A DNA stretch of 13,785 bases, from NCBI GenBank assembly GCA_903909905.1, contig CAIVXP010000106.1:1-13785 (forward strand), given 5' to 3'. The DNA comes from Akkermansiaceae bacterium (GTDB lineage Bacteria > Verrucomicrobiota > Verrucomicrobiia > Verrucomicrobiales > Akkermansiaceae). Shown here piece by piece: positions 6,600 through 12,540 of this stretch. Position 1 is the stretch's first letter, and every line of letters begins with the position of its first letter. The translations under genes were made by a program, and so were the position numbers. The notes beneath the pieces are model-generated. The model was given only the letters and a program-made list of their open reading frames with translations. It ran no database searches and was not told where the DNA came from.

Positions 6600-7274
6600 T
6601 TATTGGAAGCTCGGCGCTTTGTGGCGGGTGAAGTAGCCGTCGCCGAGGTACATCGATCCGGCGTAGTCCGGGAGCGGACCGGAATCGGGTGGAAGCGGGA
6701 TGTTGCCGTGGGTGGCATCTTCAGGTTGAGAGTAGGCGATGCTGACCGATGTGCCGATCTTCACTAGGCGATAGAACTTCGGTGAAAGATTTTCGTGCAT
6801 GCGGATGCAGCCGTGGGTGCAAGGGTGGTGTTTGATCCAACCGGTGTGGAATCCGTAGTTGGGTTTGAATTCGCACCAGTAGGGCATTGGGGTTCCCTTG
6901 AACAACCAGCCGGCGGGTTTCTTGCTCAGCATGGTTTGTTTGATGTTGTTGCCGCTGTGCGCGTAGCCGTGGGTATTGGCGCGTTTCTTCTCGACCTTGT
7001 TGAAGATGCGGAAGCTGCCGCTAGGGGTTGAGCTGCCGGGTGCACCGACGGAAACGGGCATGGCAAGAAGGCAATCAGAGCCCTCCATGACATAAGCGCG
7101 TTGTTTGCTGAGCGAAACCTTCACGCTGACGTTGTTTGGATTTTTTGGAAGTTTCGCGGGGCGGTCGTAAGCGTGATAGGCGGCAAGTCCTCCGATGCCG
7201 GAGCTTGTGCAGGATGGGATGAGCGCTGCGGCAACGATTGCGGCAGCGAATGTGTGAATGTGTTTTAGGTTCAT
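6600..7274 (-). CDS. L,D-transpeptidase (YkuD family) lipoprotein
   Basis: YkuD enzymes use a cysteine to make 3-3 peptidoglycan crosslinks or attach proteins to the wall. The 224-residue protein has a lipoprotein signal peptide ending ALIPSC (lipid cysteine C22), so it should be anchored in a membrane facing the periplasm. The catalytic region carries H143 (YGFHTG) and THGCIRM (153-159) with nucleophile C156, matching the H...(S/T)HGC signature. VSLSKQRAYVM near 53-63 is the usual first strand pair of the fold, and VGAPGSSTPSGSF (76-88) is the typical substrate loop. There is no LysM or other wall-binding domain, and the ~35 residues after the catalytic domain have no recognisable family. 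It is transcribed alone: a divergent dehydratase lies upstream and a strong terminator just after the stop. No Shine-Dalgarno sequence precedes the ATG. The physiological substrate cannot be told from sequence. Confidence 0.92.
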   Translation of the reverse strand: MNLKHIHTFAAAIVAAALIPSCTSSGIGGLAAYHAYDRPAKLPKNPNNVSVKVSLSKQRAYVMEGSDCLLAMPVSVGAPGSSTPSGSFRIFNKVEKKRANTHGYAHSGNNIKQTMLSKKPAGWLFKGTPMPYWCEFKPNYGFHTGWIKHHPCTHGCIRMHENLSPKFYRLVKIGTSVSIAYSQPEDATHGNIPLPPDSGPLPDYAGSMYLGDGYFTRHKAPSFQ

Positions 7275-7479
7275 GATTTTGATGGATTCGACGAAACGCT
7301 GTCATTTGAACGGCGAAATGCAAGCCAATCGGTCGATGAATTTTTTCCATGAAGAGGGAGTGGCGGTTGGTAGTGTTTTTTCTCCCGAAAATTGCCCAAA
7401 AATTTTGCATTGAAACGGCTTGCCAATGGCAAAGGTGCGAACGCAATCTCTGTGCGGAAATTCATTCCTTAATTCACAC
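7275..7479. promoter_or_regulatory. Divergent intergenic region between ldt and the pterin dehydratase gene
   Basis: This 205-base stretch separates two divergent genes and is the longest gene-free region in the window. It contains AT-rich runs (about 7340-7405) and a small inverted repeat TTGCC-AAT-GGCAA (7420-7432), 47 bases upstream of the dehydratase ATG, which could be an operator. I find no convincing -35/-10 pair on either strand and no conserved riboswitch architecture. Confidence 0.35.
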
Positions 7480-7764
7480 ATGTCAGAACTGCTAGAAGAC
7501 GAAGAACTGTCGATCGCCCTCAAAAAGTGCCCCGAGTGGGAACTTGAAAAAAAAGCCATCACCCGAACCATCGAGTTCGAAGAATTTAACGATGCGATTG
7601 ATTTCGTCAACGATCTCGCGGAGATCGCAGAGGAGGCTCAGCATCATCCCGAGATCATCATTCGCCACACCAAGGTGAGTTTGCTTCTCACGAGTCACGA
7701 TGTTGATGGCGTAACCCAACTCGACATTCAGTTGGCGCAGCGCATCGACAATCTCGTCGACTGA
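7480..7764 (+). CDS. phhB: 4a-hydroxytetrahydrobiopterin dehydratase (pterin-4a-carbinolamine dehydratase)
   Basis: The enzyme dehydrates 4a-hydroxytetrahydropterin to quinonoid dihydropterin, recycling the cofactor of aromatic amino acid hydroxylases. Related proteins can also act in repair of pterin or folate cofactors. The ATG at 7480 gives 94 residues, the usual family size; the frame is open upstream to a TTG at 7420, but those 20 codons are outside the family fold. The catalytic histidines are H55 and H56 (QHHPE) and H73 (TSHD), with the family's 17-residue spacing, and D82 (LDIQLA) completes the signature. No phenylalanine hydroxylase gene is nearby, so the physiological partner is unclear; folK in the same window is the only other pterin gene. 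It converges on the membrane protein gene with a 24-base gap. Confidence 0.93.
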   Translation: MSELLEDEELSIALKKCPEWELEKKAITRTIEFEEFNDAIDFVNDLAEIAEEAQHHPEIIIRHTKVSLLLTSHDVDGVTQLDIQLAQRIDNLVD

Positions 7765-7788
7765 TTCCTAGACGCATATCGCGTTCCA

Positions 7789-8565
7789 TCAACGCGGCAG
7801 CATGATCTCCTCTTCCTTAAGTCCGGTGAGTTTAGAGAGTTGAGAGATCAGCCGCCGCAGCGTCAGGAAAAGAAATACGAGGATCGGCAATCCGATCACG
7901 GCAAAGCCCCATGAGGTTAGTTTTGCAACACTTTCGTTGTAGAGTTCGCGTGCGTTGGATGCGGTGTGGTCGAGGTCGCCTAGGAAGTAGATAGCGAGCC
8001 CGAAGTTGAGTATGGCGCTGATGAAAAATGATGCGGCGAACAGGTAGGTCGCGTTCAGCAGGATTTTTTTGTAGATTGCTTGGGAGTTCTTGCTTTCGAC
8101 GAGGCGTTCGATTTTTGTGATGTCGAACATTGAGTCGCTGTAAAGAAATGTTCTTAGCAGAGGATTTGGTGTGTAGTGGGATCCGATCACTGCGAGACCG
8201 AGTATGAATGGAATGGATGCCTCCTTGAGTCCGAACAGGATGTGGGCGTTGGACTTGATGGTGCCATCCTGATTCCAGAGGAAAATCGTGAGCCCCCCGG
8301 TGAGCAGCACAGAGATCATGCCTAGCGCCGAGAAGAAATTCGTTTTACGGGTTTTGATGAAGTGGTGAATTCCGTAGGCAATGGGAAACGCCAGGGCGAC
8401 GATGAGCGCTTTGACCGGGCCGATATGCCAGGGTTGGACGGCCTTGCCTATGGCGCGTTGAAAGTCCGGATCCTTGCTCAAATAACTGAGGGCGAGGACT
8501 GGAATCAGGACATTGACCAAGATGTTGGCCAATGGATGCTCTCGATGAACTTTATTGGCGGCCAT
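7789..8565 (-). CDS. Polytopic membrane protein, possibly VC0807 family
   Basis: A 258-residue integral membrane protein with about six hydrophobic segments (roughly 14-29, 50-68, 80-97, 114-129, 168-195, 218-237), a short cytoplasmic N-terminus and a basic/acidic C-terminal tail. The first half (LIPVLALSYLSK, GPVKALIVALAFPIAYG, SVLLTGGLTI, GLKEASIPFILGLAV) resembles the uncharacterised VC0807-type membrane proteins as I remember them; this needs a profile search. The loop around 145-165 (DITKIERLVESKN) is soluble and charged. No transport or enzyme motif is visible, so no function is proposed. The ATG at 8565 is used without a Shine-Dalgarno sequence. It lies 73 bases downstream of fba on the same strand, but a terminator-like hairpin separates them. 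Confidence 0.75.
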   Translation of the reverse strand: MAANKVHREHPLANILVNVLIPVLALSYLSKDPDFQRAIGKAVQPWHIGPVKALIVALAFPIAYGIHHFIKTRKTNFFSALGMISVLLTGGLTIFLWNQDGTIKSNAHILFGLKEASIPFILGLAVIGSHYTPNPLLRTFLYSDSMFDITKIERLVESKNSQAIYKKILLNATYLFAASFFISAILNFGLAIYFLGDLDHTASNARELYNESVAKLTSWGFAVIGLPILVFLFLTLRRLISQLSKLTGLKEEEIMLPR

Positions 8566-8590
8566 GGATCAAGCCTTAGCGGTATGGGTT

Positions 8591-8626
8591 CCAAAAAACA
8601 AGGCGCGCCGCATGGGGGGCGCCCTG
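8591..8626 (-). terminator. Probable intrinsic terminator of fba
   Basis: Read leftward after the fba stop, AGGGCGCC (8625-8618) can pair with GGCGCGCCT (8609-8601) with one bulged G, leaving an approximately 8-base loop. This is followed by TTGTTTTTT (8600-8592). A GC-rich stem plus T-tract directly after the stop fits a Rho-independent terminator. The bulge makes it weaker than the other two in the window, so some read-through into the membrane protein gene is possible. Confidence 0.6.
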
Positions 8627-8638
8627 TCGGTGAGTGGA

Positions 8639-9670
8639 TCAAACTTTTCCGAAGATCGTGCGCCCGGTGGAGCGCAGGTCGTCGCAGGCGGTTTTCATGC
8701 GCTCGCAAAGACCGGCTTCGGCCTTCTTGAGATATGAACGGGGGTCGTAAGTTTTCTTGTCGCCGACTTCTCCATCGATTTTGAGCACGCCTTCGATGTT
8801 TTGGCAGATGTGGGTGACGATCGGGCGGGTGAATGCGTACTGCGTGTCGGTATCGATGTTCATTTTCACCACACCGTAGTCGAGGGTTTCGCGGATTTCC
8901 GAAAGTTCGGAGCCTGAGCCTCCGTGGAAAACGAGGTCCATTTCGGCGGCGGCACCGTGTTTGTCCATGACCGCCTTTTGTCCGTCGCGCAGGATGGTGG
9001 GTTTGAGTTTCACGGCGCCGGGTTTGTATGCGCCATGGACATTGCCGAAAGTTGCGGCGAAGAGGAAACGTCCGAGAGGTTGGAGCGCCTCATAAACTGC
9101 GACCATGTCTTCGGGGGTGGTGTAAAGTTTTTCGGAGGGCACGCCCGAGGTGTCATGACCGTCTTCCTCACCGCCAACCACACCGGCTTCGACTTCAAGG
9201 ATGATGTCGAGCTCAGCGCAATCCTTGAGAAGTTTTTTGGAAAGTTCGAGGTTTTCAGCGAGCGGCAGTTCCGAGGCATCGAGCATGTGGCTTTGGAAGA
9301 GCGGGCCTTTGCCGGCGGCGATGCGTTTTTTGGATGCTTCAAGAAGCGGGCGAAGGAAAGGATCAACTTTCTTCGGGTGGCAGTGGTCGGTATGAAGTGC
9401 GACAAGCACGTCGTATTTTTCGGCAAGCAGGTGGGCTGCTTCGGCAAGAACGATCGCGCCGTAGGCGGCATCCTTTACGGCAGTGCCGGAAGCAAATTCG
9501 CCGCCGCCGGTGGAAATCTGGATGATGCCATCCGACTTGGCTTCGGCGAAAGCCCGGAGTGCGCCGTTGATGGTTGTGATCGAGGTGACATTGATGGCCG
9601 GGTAGGCGTAGCCGCCTTTCTGGGCGGCATCGAGCATGGCACGGTACTGAGCTGGTGTGGCGATAGGCAT
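8639..9670 (-). CDS. fbaA: Class II fructose-bisphosphate aldolase
   Basis: This enzyme reversibly cleaves fructose 1,6-bisphosphate to DHAP and glyceraldehyde 3-phosphate in glycolysis and gluconeogenesis, using zinc. The protein is 343 residues; E. coli FbaA is slightly longer, and this is the FbaA-like (class IIA) type. Visible landmarks: HTDHCHPKK with catalytic D95 and zinc ligand H96, VEAGVVGGEEDG (160-171), the FGNVHG ligand H212, the VFHGGSGS ligand H249, and the phosphate/substrate loop KMNIDTDTQ (269-277). The ATG at 9670 aligns with the family start (TPAQYRAMLDAA); upstream in-frame codons to 9760 are outside the family and run into the divergent promoter region. A terminator-like hairpin follows the stop. 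The 111-base divergent region upstream carries a 10-bp palindrome near the start codon. Confidence 0.96.
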   Translation of the reverse strand: MPIATPAQYRAMLDAAQKGGYAYPAINVTSITTINGALRAFAEAKSDGIIQISTGGGEFASGTAVKDAAYGAIVLAEAAHLLAEKYDVLVALHTDHCHPKKVDPFLRPLLEASKKRIAAGKGPLFQSHMLDASELPLAENLELSKKLLKDCAELDIILEVEAGVVGGEEDGHDTSGVPSEKLYTTPEDMVAVYEALQPLGRFLFAATFGNVHGAYKPGAVKLKPTILRDGQKAVMDKHGAAAEMDLVFHGGSGSELSEIRETLDYGVVKMNIDTDTQYAFTRPIVTHICQNIEGVLKIDGEVGDKKTYDPRSYLKKAEAGLCERMKTACDDLRSTGRTIFGKV

Positions 9671-9781
9671 GACGGGTGTCTGGTATACCACTGGACGGCC
9701 GTTTACAAGCGGGAAAGAGCGTATCTGGGGCTTCGTGCTTTCTCTTGCCAGCCCAGACAAATCCAGATTTCATCTACCGGC
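9671..9781. promoter_or_regulatory. Divergent intergenic region between fba and the two-helix membrane protein gene
   Basis: These 111 bases should carry start signals for both flanking genes. A perfect 10-bp palindrome TGGTATACCA (9681-9690) sits 10 bases upstream of the fba ATG. Its TATACC could act as a leftward -10 element or the whole as an operator; a weak TTGTAA lies about 15 bases further upstream. Rightward, TTGCCA (9745-9750) and TTTCAT (9768-9773) have 17-base spacing and would start transcription just before ATG 9782. The palindrome is seen directly; its roles are inferred. Confidence 0.35.
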
Positions 9782-10627
9782 ATGAAGGAAGCATTGCCAA
9801 TCACCTGCAAGCCGACCCGCTGGTTTGTTTGCCGCGTGCTGCTGATGATGCTGATGCTGTCGGTTTTTGCGGTTCTTTTCTACATCGACGGGTCGAGTGG
9901 GTATCGCAAAAAGAATCTGGTATATTACATGCATCGCAATTTCCAGACGGCCAACGAGCAGTTTGCAGCGATGAAGGCGAAGGGCGGAATGACTCCGGAT
10001 CTGTGGCGTGAGTACGCCGCCAAGCAATCGGTTCGTTTTCCCGAGGATCTTACCACGCTGCCTGAGGGCCTAGTGCAGCCGATGGCTTGGCCGGCTGTGT
10101 TGCATGATTACGATCGGATGTTGCCCATGCAGTGGAACAAGCTCTGGCTCGAGTATTCAGGCAAAATGGGCTTGAGCTCAAATCCGCCGGAGCAGCCCTA
10201 TGATGCTGGTAAAATTCACGAGCAGTGGGTGGTTTTTTGGATTTGCACCGGACTTGGGGGCATCGCTCTTTTTATTTTCCTGCGCACCATTGGGCGGAGA
10301 ATTGAGGTCGATGCCGAGGGCTTGCTCTCGCCACAGGGCGTGAGAATACAATATGCCGACATGAAGAGGCTGGATCTCCGCAAATGGGAAACCAAGGGGC
10401 TAGCATTCATTGATTACGACGGTCAGGTCGGCAAAGGTCGAGTACGTATCGACGGTCTCACATACGGTGGCTTCAAGCTCGATGAGGACGAGTCGGCCGA
10501 AAGGCTGATGAAGCTCGTGCGTTCGAACTTTTCCGGTGAGATTATCGAATATGCGACGCTCCCAACTGGCGCGGATGAAGGGCTAACCGACCGGGCGAAG
10601 CGAGCGTCGGATCAAGTCAATCCCTGA
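9782..10627 (+). CDS. Hypothetical two-helix membrane protein with possible C-terminal PH-like domain
   Basis: I do not recognise the family. The 281-residue protein has one membrane helix near the start (about 15-35, LMMLMLSVFAVLFYI), a Trp/Tyr/Pro-rich region of about 110 residues (YRKKN to QPYDAGK), a second helix (about 149-168, VVFWICTGLGGIALFIFL), and a C-terminal soluble part. The topology suggests both ends in the cytoplasm and the central region outside. The C-terminal segment (173-256) is predicted beta-rich: RRIEVDAEGLLSPQG, then YADMKRLDLRKWETKG, then LAFIDYDG and a helix SAERLMKLVRSNF. This pattern resembles small bacterial PH-like membrane-associated domains, but that is only a visual impression. 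The ATG at 9782 starts just before the first helix; the same frame is open far upstream, but only as an antisense shadow of fba. It lies upstream of acpP with an 86-base gap. Confidence 0.75.
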   Translation: MKEALPITCKPTRWFVCRVLLMMLMLSVFAVLFYIDGSSGYRKKNLVYYMHRNFQTANEQFAAMKAKGGMTPDLWREYAAKQSVRFPEDLTTLPEGLVQPMAWPAVLHDYDRMLPMQWNKLWLEYSGKMGLSSNPPEQPYDAGKIHEQWVVFWICTGLGGIALFIFLRTIGRRIEVDAEGLLSPQGVRIQYADMKRLDLRKWETKGLAFIDYDGQVGKGRVRIDGLTYGGFKLDEDESAERLMKLVRSNFSGEIIEYATLPTGADEGLTDRAKRASDQVNP

Positions 10628-10653
10628 ATTCGCCGAAGTGTTCGATTTCGGGG

Positions 10654-10683
10654 TTGCCAAGCCCGGCCGATCGGCACTAAGGA
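10654..10683 (+). promoter_or_regulatory. Candidate acpP promoter and CA-rich leader
   Basis: TTGCCA (10654-10659) and TAAGGA (10678-10683) are 18 bases apart in the gap before acpP. After them comes a C/A-rich, probably unstructured leader (about 10686-10713) with no Shine-Dalgarno sequence before ATG 10714. The -10 match is poor; position and spacing are the main support. Confidence 0.3.
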
Positions 10684-10713
10684 TCTGCAACTCCAACACC
10701 AAACACCCCAACC

Positions 10714-10956
10714 ATGTCAGATAAAAGCATCGAAGACCGCGTAAAGGACATCATCGTCGACCAGCTCGGCGTCAACGCCGATCAAGTTACCATAGAGGCC
10801 AAATTCGTTGAAGACCTCGGAGCGGATTCGCTCGACACCGTTGAACTGGTGATGGCATTCGAAGAGGAATTCGATATCGAAGTGCCAGACGAAGAAGCTG
10901 AAAAGCTTCAGGCCGTCGGCGACGTCATCAGCTACATCAACAGCCAGCAGGGCTGA
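10714..10956 (+). CDS. acpP: Acyl carrier protein
   Basis: ACP carries growing acyl chains on a phosphopantetheine arm through type II fatty-acid synthesis and supplies acyl groups for lipid assembly. The 80-residue, strongly acidic protein has the invariant attachment motif GADSLD with the modified serine at S39. Helix II ([26 protein letters not shown] region) is typical and the length is standard. The gene stands alone: an 86-base gap and a candidate promoter precede it, and a strong terminator follows 19 bases after the stop. The usual fabF neighbour is absent. In the same window accA and the Aas-like synthetase are possible functional partners in acyl-chain supply and recycling. Confidence 0.98.
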   Translation: MSDKSIEDRVKDIIVDQLGVNADQVTIEAKFVEDLGADSLDTVELVMAFEEEFDIEVPDEEAEKLQAVGDVISYINSQQG

Positions 10957-10975
10957 TTCACCTTCACAGAAATCC

Positions 10976-11016
10976 CAAGGGCGGACTCCTATGAGGTGTC
11001 CGCCCTTGTTGTTTTC
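10976..11016 (+). terminator. Intrinsic terminator of acpP
   Basis: A perfect 11-bp stem is formed by CAAGGGCGGAC (10976-10986) and GTCCGCCCTTG (10998-11008). The 11-base loop holds an additional CCT/AGG pairing. It is followed by TTGTTTTC (11009-11016), starting 19 bases after the acpP stop. It is a clear Rho-independent terminator and rules out ATG 10991, inside the loop, as the start of the next gene. Confidence 0.9.
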
Positions 11017-11053
11017 GTTGAAAATCCTCAGAGGAAAGCGATCATATCGGCAC

Positions 11054-11590
11054 GTGCATTCGCAGGACGACATTCATTACGCGCTGGAGACGACCAAAGT
11101 GCTTCGCGAGCCGGATCACCGAATCATGACTTTTGGCGAGACTCGCTTTGAGTTTCAGTTGATCAGCGAGCTGATGGACCGTGCGGGGGAGGTTCGCATC
11201 CGTACTGGAGAGATTGAAGCTCAGCGCCCGCGTATTCTCAAGCCGGAGGCTTTGCGTGAGATCGAGTTCGAGGGGTTTGATGCGTCGGCGCGTGCCCGAT
11301 TCGACCAGATGCTGGAAAAGTTCCGCTCGCAGGGCAGGGATCTTGCGTTTTTGCAGTACGGATTTCATTTCCGACGGAGTGCGGTGCACGAAGAGATAAT
11401 TCACGACAGCATGGAAGCCGTGCGCGAGCGTGTGATGGAGGACATCCGAAAAACGGGCAATCCGTCGCGGGCCGTGATCGAAGGGGTGGATGATGCGTGG
11501 GAGGTTTCAATCCTCAAATTTTCATTCGAAATGATCCAGCGCTCGCACGAGATCAATGCGTTCGACTTCAAGCGCAGGGGGTTGATCTGA
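11054..11590 (+). CDS. Conserved-looking hypothetical cytoplasmic protein
   Basis: I cannot assign a function. With the GTG at 11054 the protein is 178 residues, soluble, highly charged and mostly helical, with no signal peptide, membrane segment or cysteine. The N-terminus (DDIHYALETTKVLREPD, then TFGETRFEFQLISELMD) looks ordered and enzyme-like. It is followed by a short basic/acidic strand region (EVRIRTGEIEAQRPRIL), a helical middle (ASARARFDQMLEKF) and a C-terminal helical bundle (HDSMEAVRERVMEDI, SILKFSFEMIQRSHEINAFD). I recall similar proteins of unknown function in Verrucomicrobia-like genomes; this is memory, not a search. GTG 11054 keeps the DIHYALE region and avoids the acpP terminator; ATG 11126 is the alternative. 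TTGAAA (11018-11023) and TCATAT (11042-11047), 18 apart, would give a leaderless start at the GTG. The next gene begins 11 bases downstream, so the two are probably co-transcribed. Confidence 0.7.
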   Translation: MHSQDDIHYALETTKVLREPDHRIMTFGETRFEFQLISELMDRAGEVRIRTGEIEAQRPRILKPEALREIEFEGFDASARARFDQMLEKFRSQGRDLAFLQYGFHFRRSAVHEEIIHDSMEAVRERVMEDIRKTGNPSRAVIEGVDDAWEVSILKFSFEMIQRSHEINAFDFKRRGLI

Positions 11591-11601
11591 AAGGCGGGAC
11601 A

Positions 11602-12480
11602 ATGAAGGCGAAGATGCTTTTCAAGGTTAGTGCTGCGGCTTTTGTTTTATGTGCTGTCGTTATTACCGGTTTGATTGCGTATCACGTCTGGGTTGATTCC
11701 CTGGGGAGAGTTTTTGAACGGCTAGTACCGGCGAGGAATCAGGTGTCAGCCGTAAATGTGGCGAGTGATGTCGTAGTCGAAAAAAGCGTGCCGGCCCTGG
11801 ATCCTGGCGAGCAATTCTACGAAGGCGCTCGTGATCATGTGTCTGCGGGTAAGTTTGACGAGGCAAAGAAAAAACTTGGTGTGATTATTGCCAACCATCC
11901 GCGATCGGGGCGGGCGCCTGAGGCGAGGCGGGTGCTTGGTGAGATCAATCTCGATGAATTGTTTTCTGGCACAATGACGGTGGGCAAGGTGGTCCATTGC
12001 GTGAGACCGGGTGAGACCTATGCGGACATCGCGGAGATTTACCGCAGTGATTTGGATTGTTTGTTGCACATCAACTCGGTGATGGATCCCATCAAGACTC
12101 GCGTGGGGCAAAATCTGGTGGTGTTGCCGCTGGATTTTCATTTCGTTTTGGAGGTGGAGCGAAAGGTGGTTTCGATTTGGAGTGGTGAACGCCATGTGTG
12201 TGAGTTTCCGGTCTTGCAGTTGGTGGAGCGTGTGTCGAGGCAAGGTGGTAAAACGGTGATTTCGTCGAAGGTGGTAGGATCGGTGGAGGAAAGGCTCGCG
12301 GTTGGATCGAGCGCGTACAGGTCCTCGACCAAGGCAGTTTGGCTTGCCAAGCCGGTGCTCAAGATCATGGGCTGGGACGGAAGTGGCGAACCTCAGGACG
12401 GTGCGGTGCTTATCGGCGCGGCCGACATGGAAGAGCTTTTCTTGTTGATGAGGCCCGGCAACGAAGTGGATATCCGCTAA
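11602..12480 (+). CDS. Membrane-anchored TPR/LysM protein with degenerate L,D-transpeptidase-like C-terminus
   Basis: A 292-residue envelope protein. One N-terminal hydrophobic helix (about 8-28) anchors it or acts as a signal peptide. A helical TPR-like segment follows (about 69-116: EQFYEGARDHVSAGKFDEA and NHPRSGRAPEARRVLGEI). A LysM peptidoglycan-binding domain covers about 130-176 (HCVRPGETYADIAEIY, LLHINSV, KTRVGQNLVVLP). The remaining ~115 residues have the strand pattern of YkuD domains: FVLEVERKVVSIWSG at the start, and GAVLIGAADMEELFLLM with NEVDI at the end, where active enzymes have HGCIRM and GTPV-type strands. No Cys or His lies at the catalytic position. A wall-binding, non-catalytic role is therefore likely, as inference. 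The ATG at 11602 follows the upstream stop by 11 bases, with GGCGGG just before it, the closest thing to a Shine-Dalgarno sequence in the window. accA follows after 60 bases. Confidence 0.78.
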   Translation: MKAKMLFKVSAAAFVLCAVVITGLIAYHVWVDSLGRVFERLVPARNQVSAVNVASDVVVEKSVPALDPGEQFYEGARDHVSAGKFDEAKKKLGVIIANHPRSGRAPEARRVLGEINLDELFSGTMTVGKVVHCVRPGETYADIAEIYRSDLDCLLHINSVMDPIKTRVGQNLVVLPLDFHFVLEVERKVVSIWSGERHVCEFPVLQLVERVSRQGGKTVISSKVVGSVEERLAVGSSAYRSSTKAVWLAKPVLKIMGWDGSGEPQDGAVLIGAADMEELFLLMRPGNEVDIR

Positions 12481-12514
12481 AGCCCAGTTGTGGCCATCTC
12501 CTGTCTTGCATCCG

Positions 12515-12528
12515 GCGGCTCGAGCCGC
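12515..12528. promoter_or_regulatory. Perfect 14-bp palindrome upstream of accA
   Basis: GCGGCTCGAGCCGC reads the same on both strands and ends 12 bases before the accA ATG. It could be an operator half-site pair or, in RNA, a 5-bp hairpin with a TCGA loop close to the ribosome entry region. The palindrome is seen directly; any role is speculation. It has no T-tract, so it is not a terminator of the LysM gene. Confidence 0.3.
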
Positions 12529-12540
12529 GAAACTCCGCGC

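Noticed and set aside
7780..7796. CGCGTT/AACGCG hairpin at the convergent ends of the dehydratase and membrane protein genes.
   Set aside because: A 6-bp stem with no T-tract on either strand, so it is not convincing as an intrinsic terminator.
8924..9781. The frame of the two-helix membrane protein is open 286 codons further upstream.
   Set aside because: That part is antisense to fba, whose protein is unmistakable; the natural start before the first membrane helix is ATG 9782.
10991..11053. ATG 10991 as the start of the hypothetical gene after acpP.
   Set aside because: It lies in the loop of the acpP terminator and the added residues look non-coding; GTG 11054 is preferred.
12490..12540. 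GTG 12490 as an upstream start of accA.
   Set aside because: The 17 added residues lie outside the AccA family and contain the palindrome; ATG 12541 gives the normal length.
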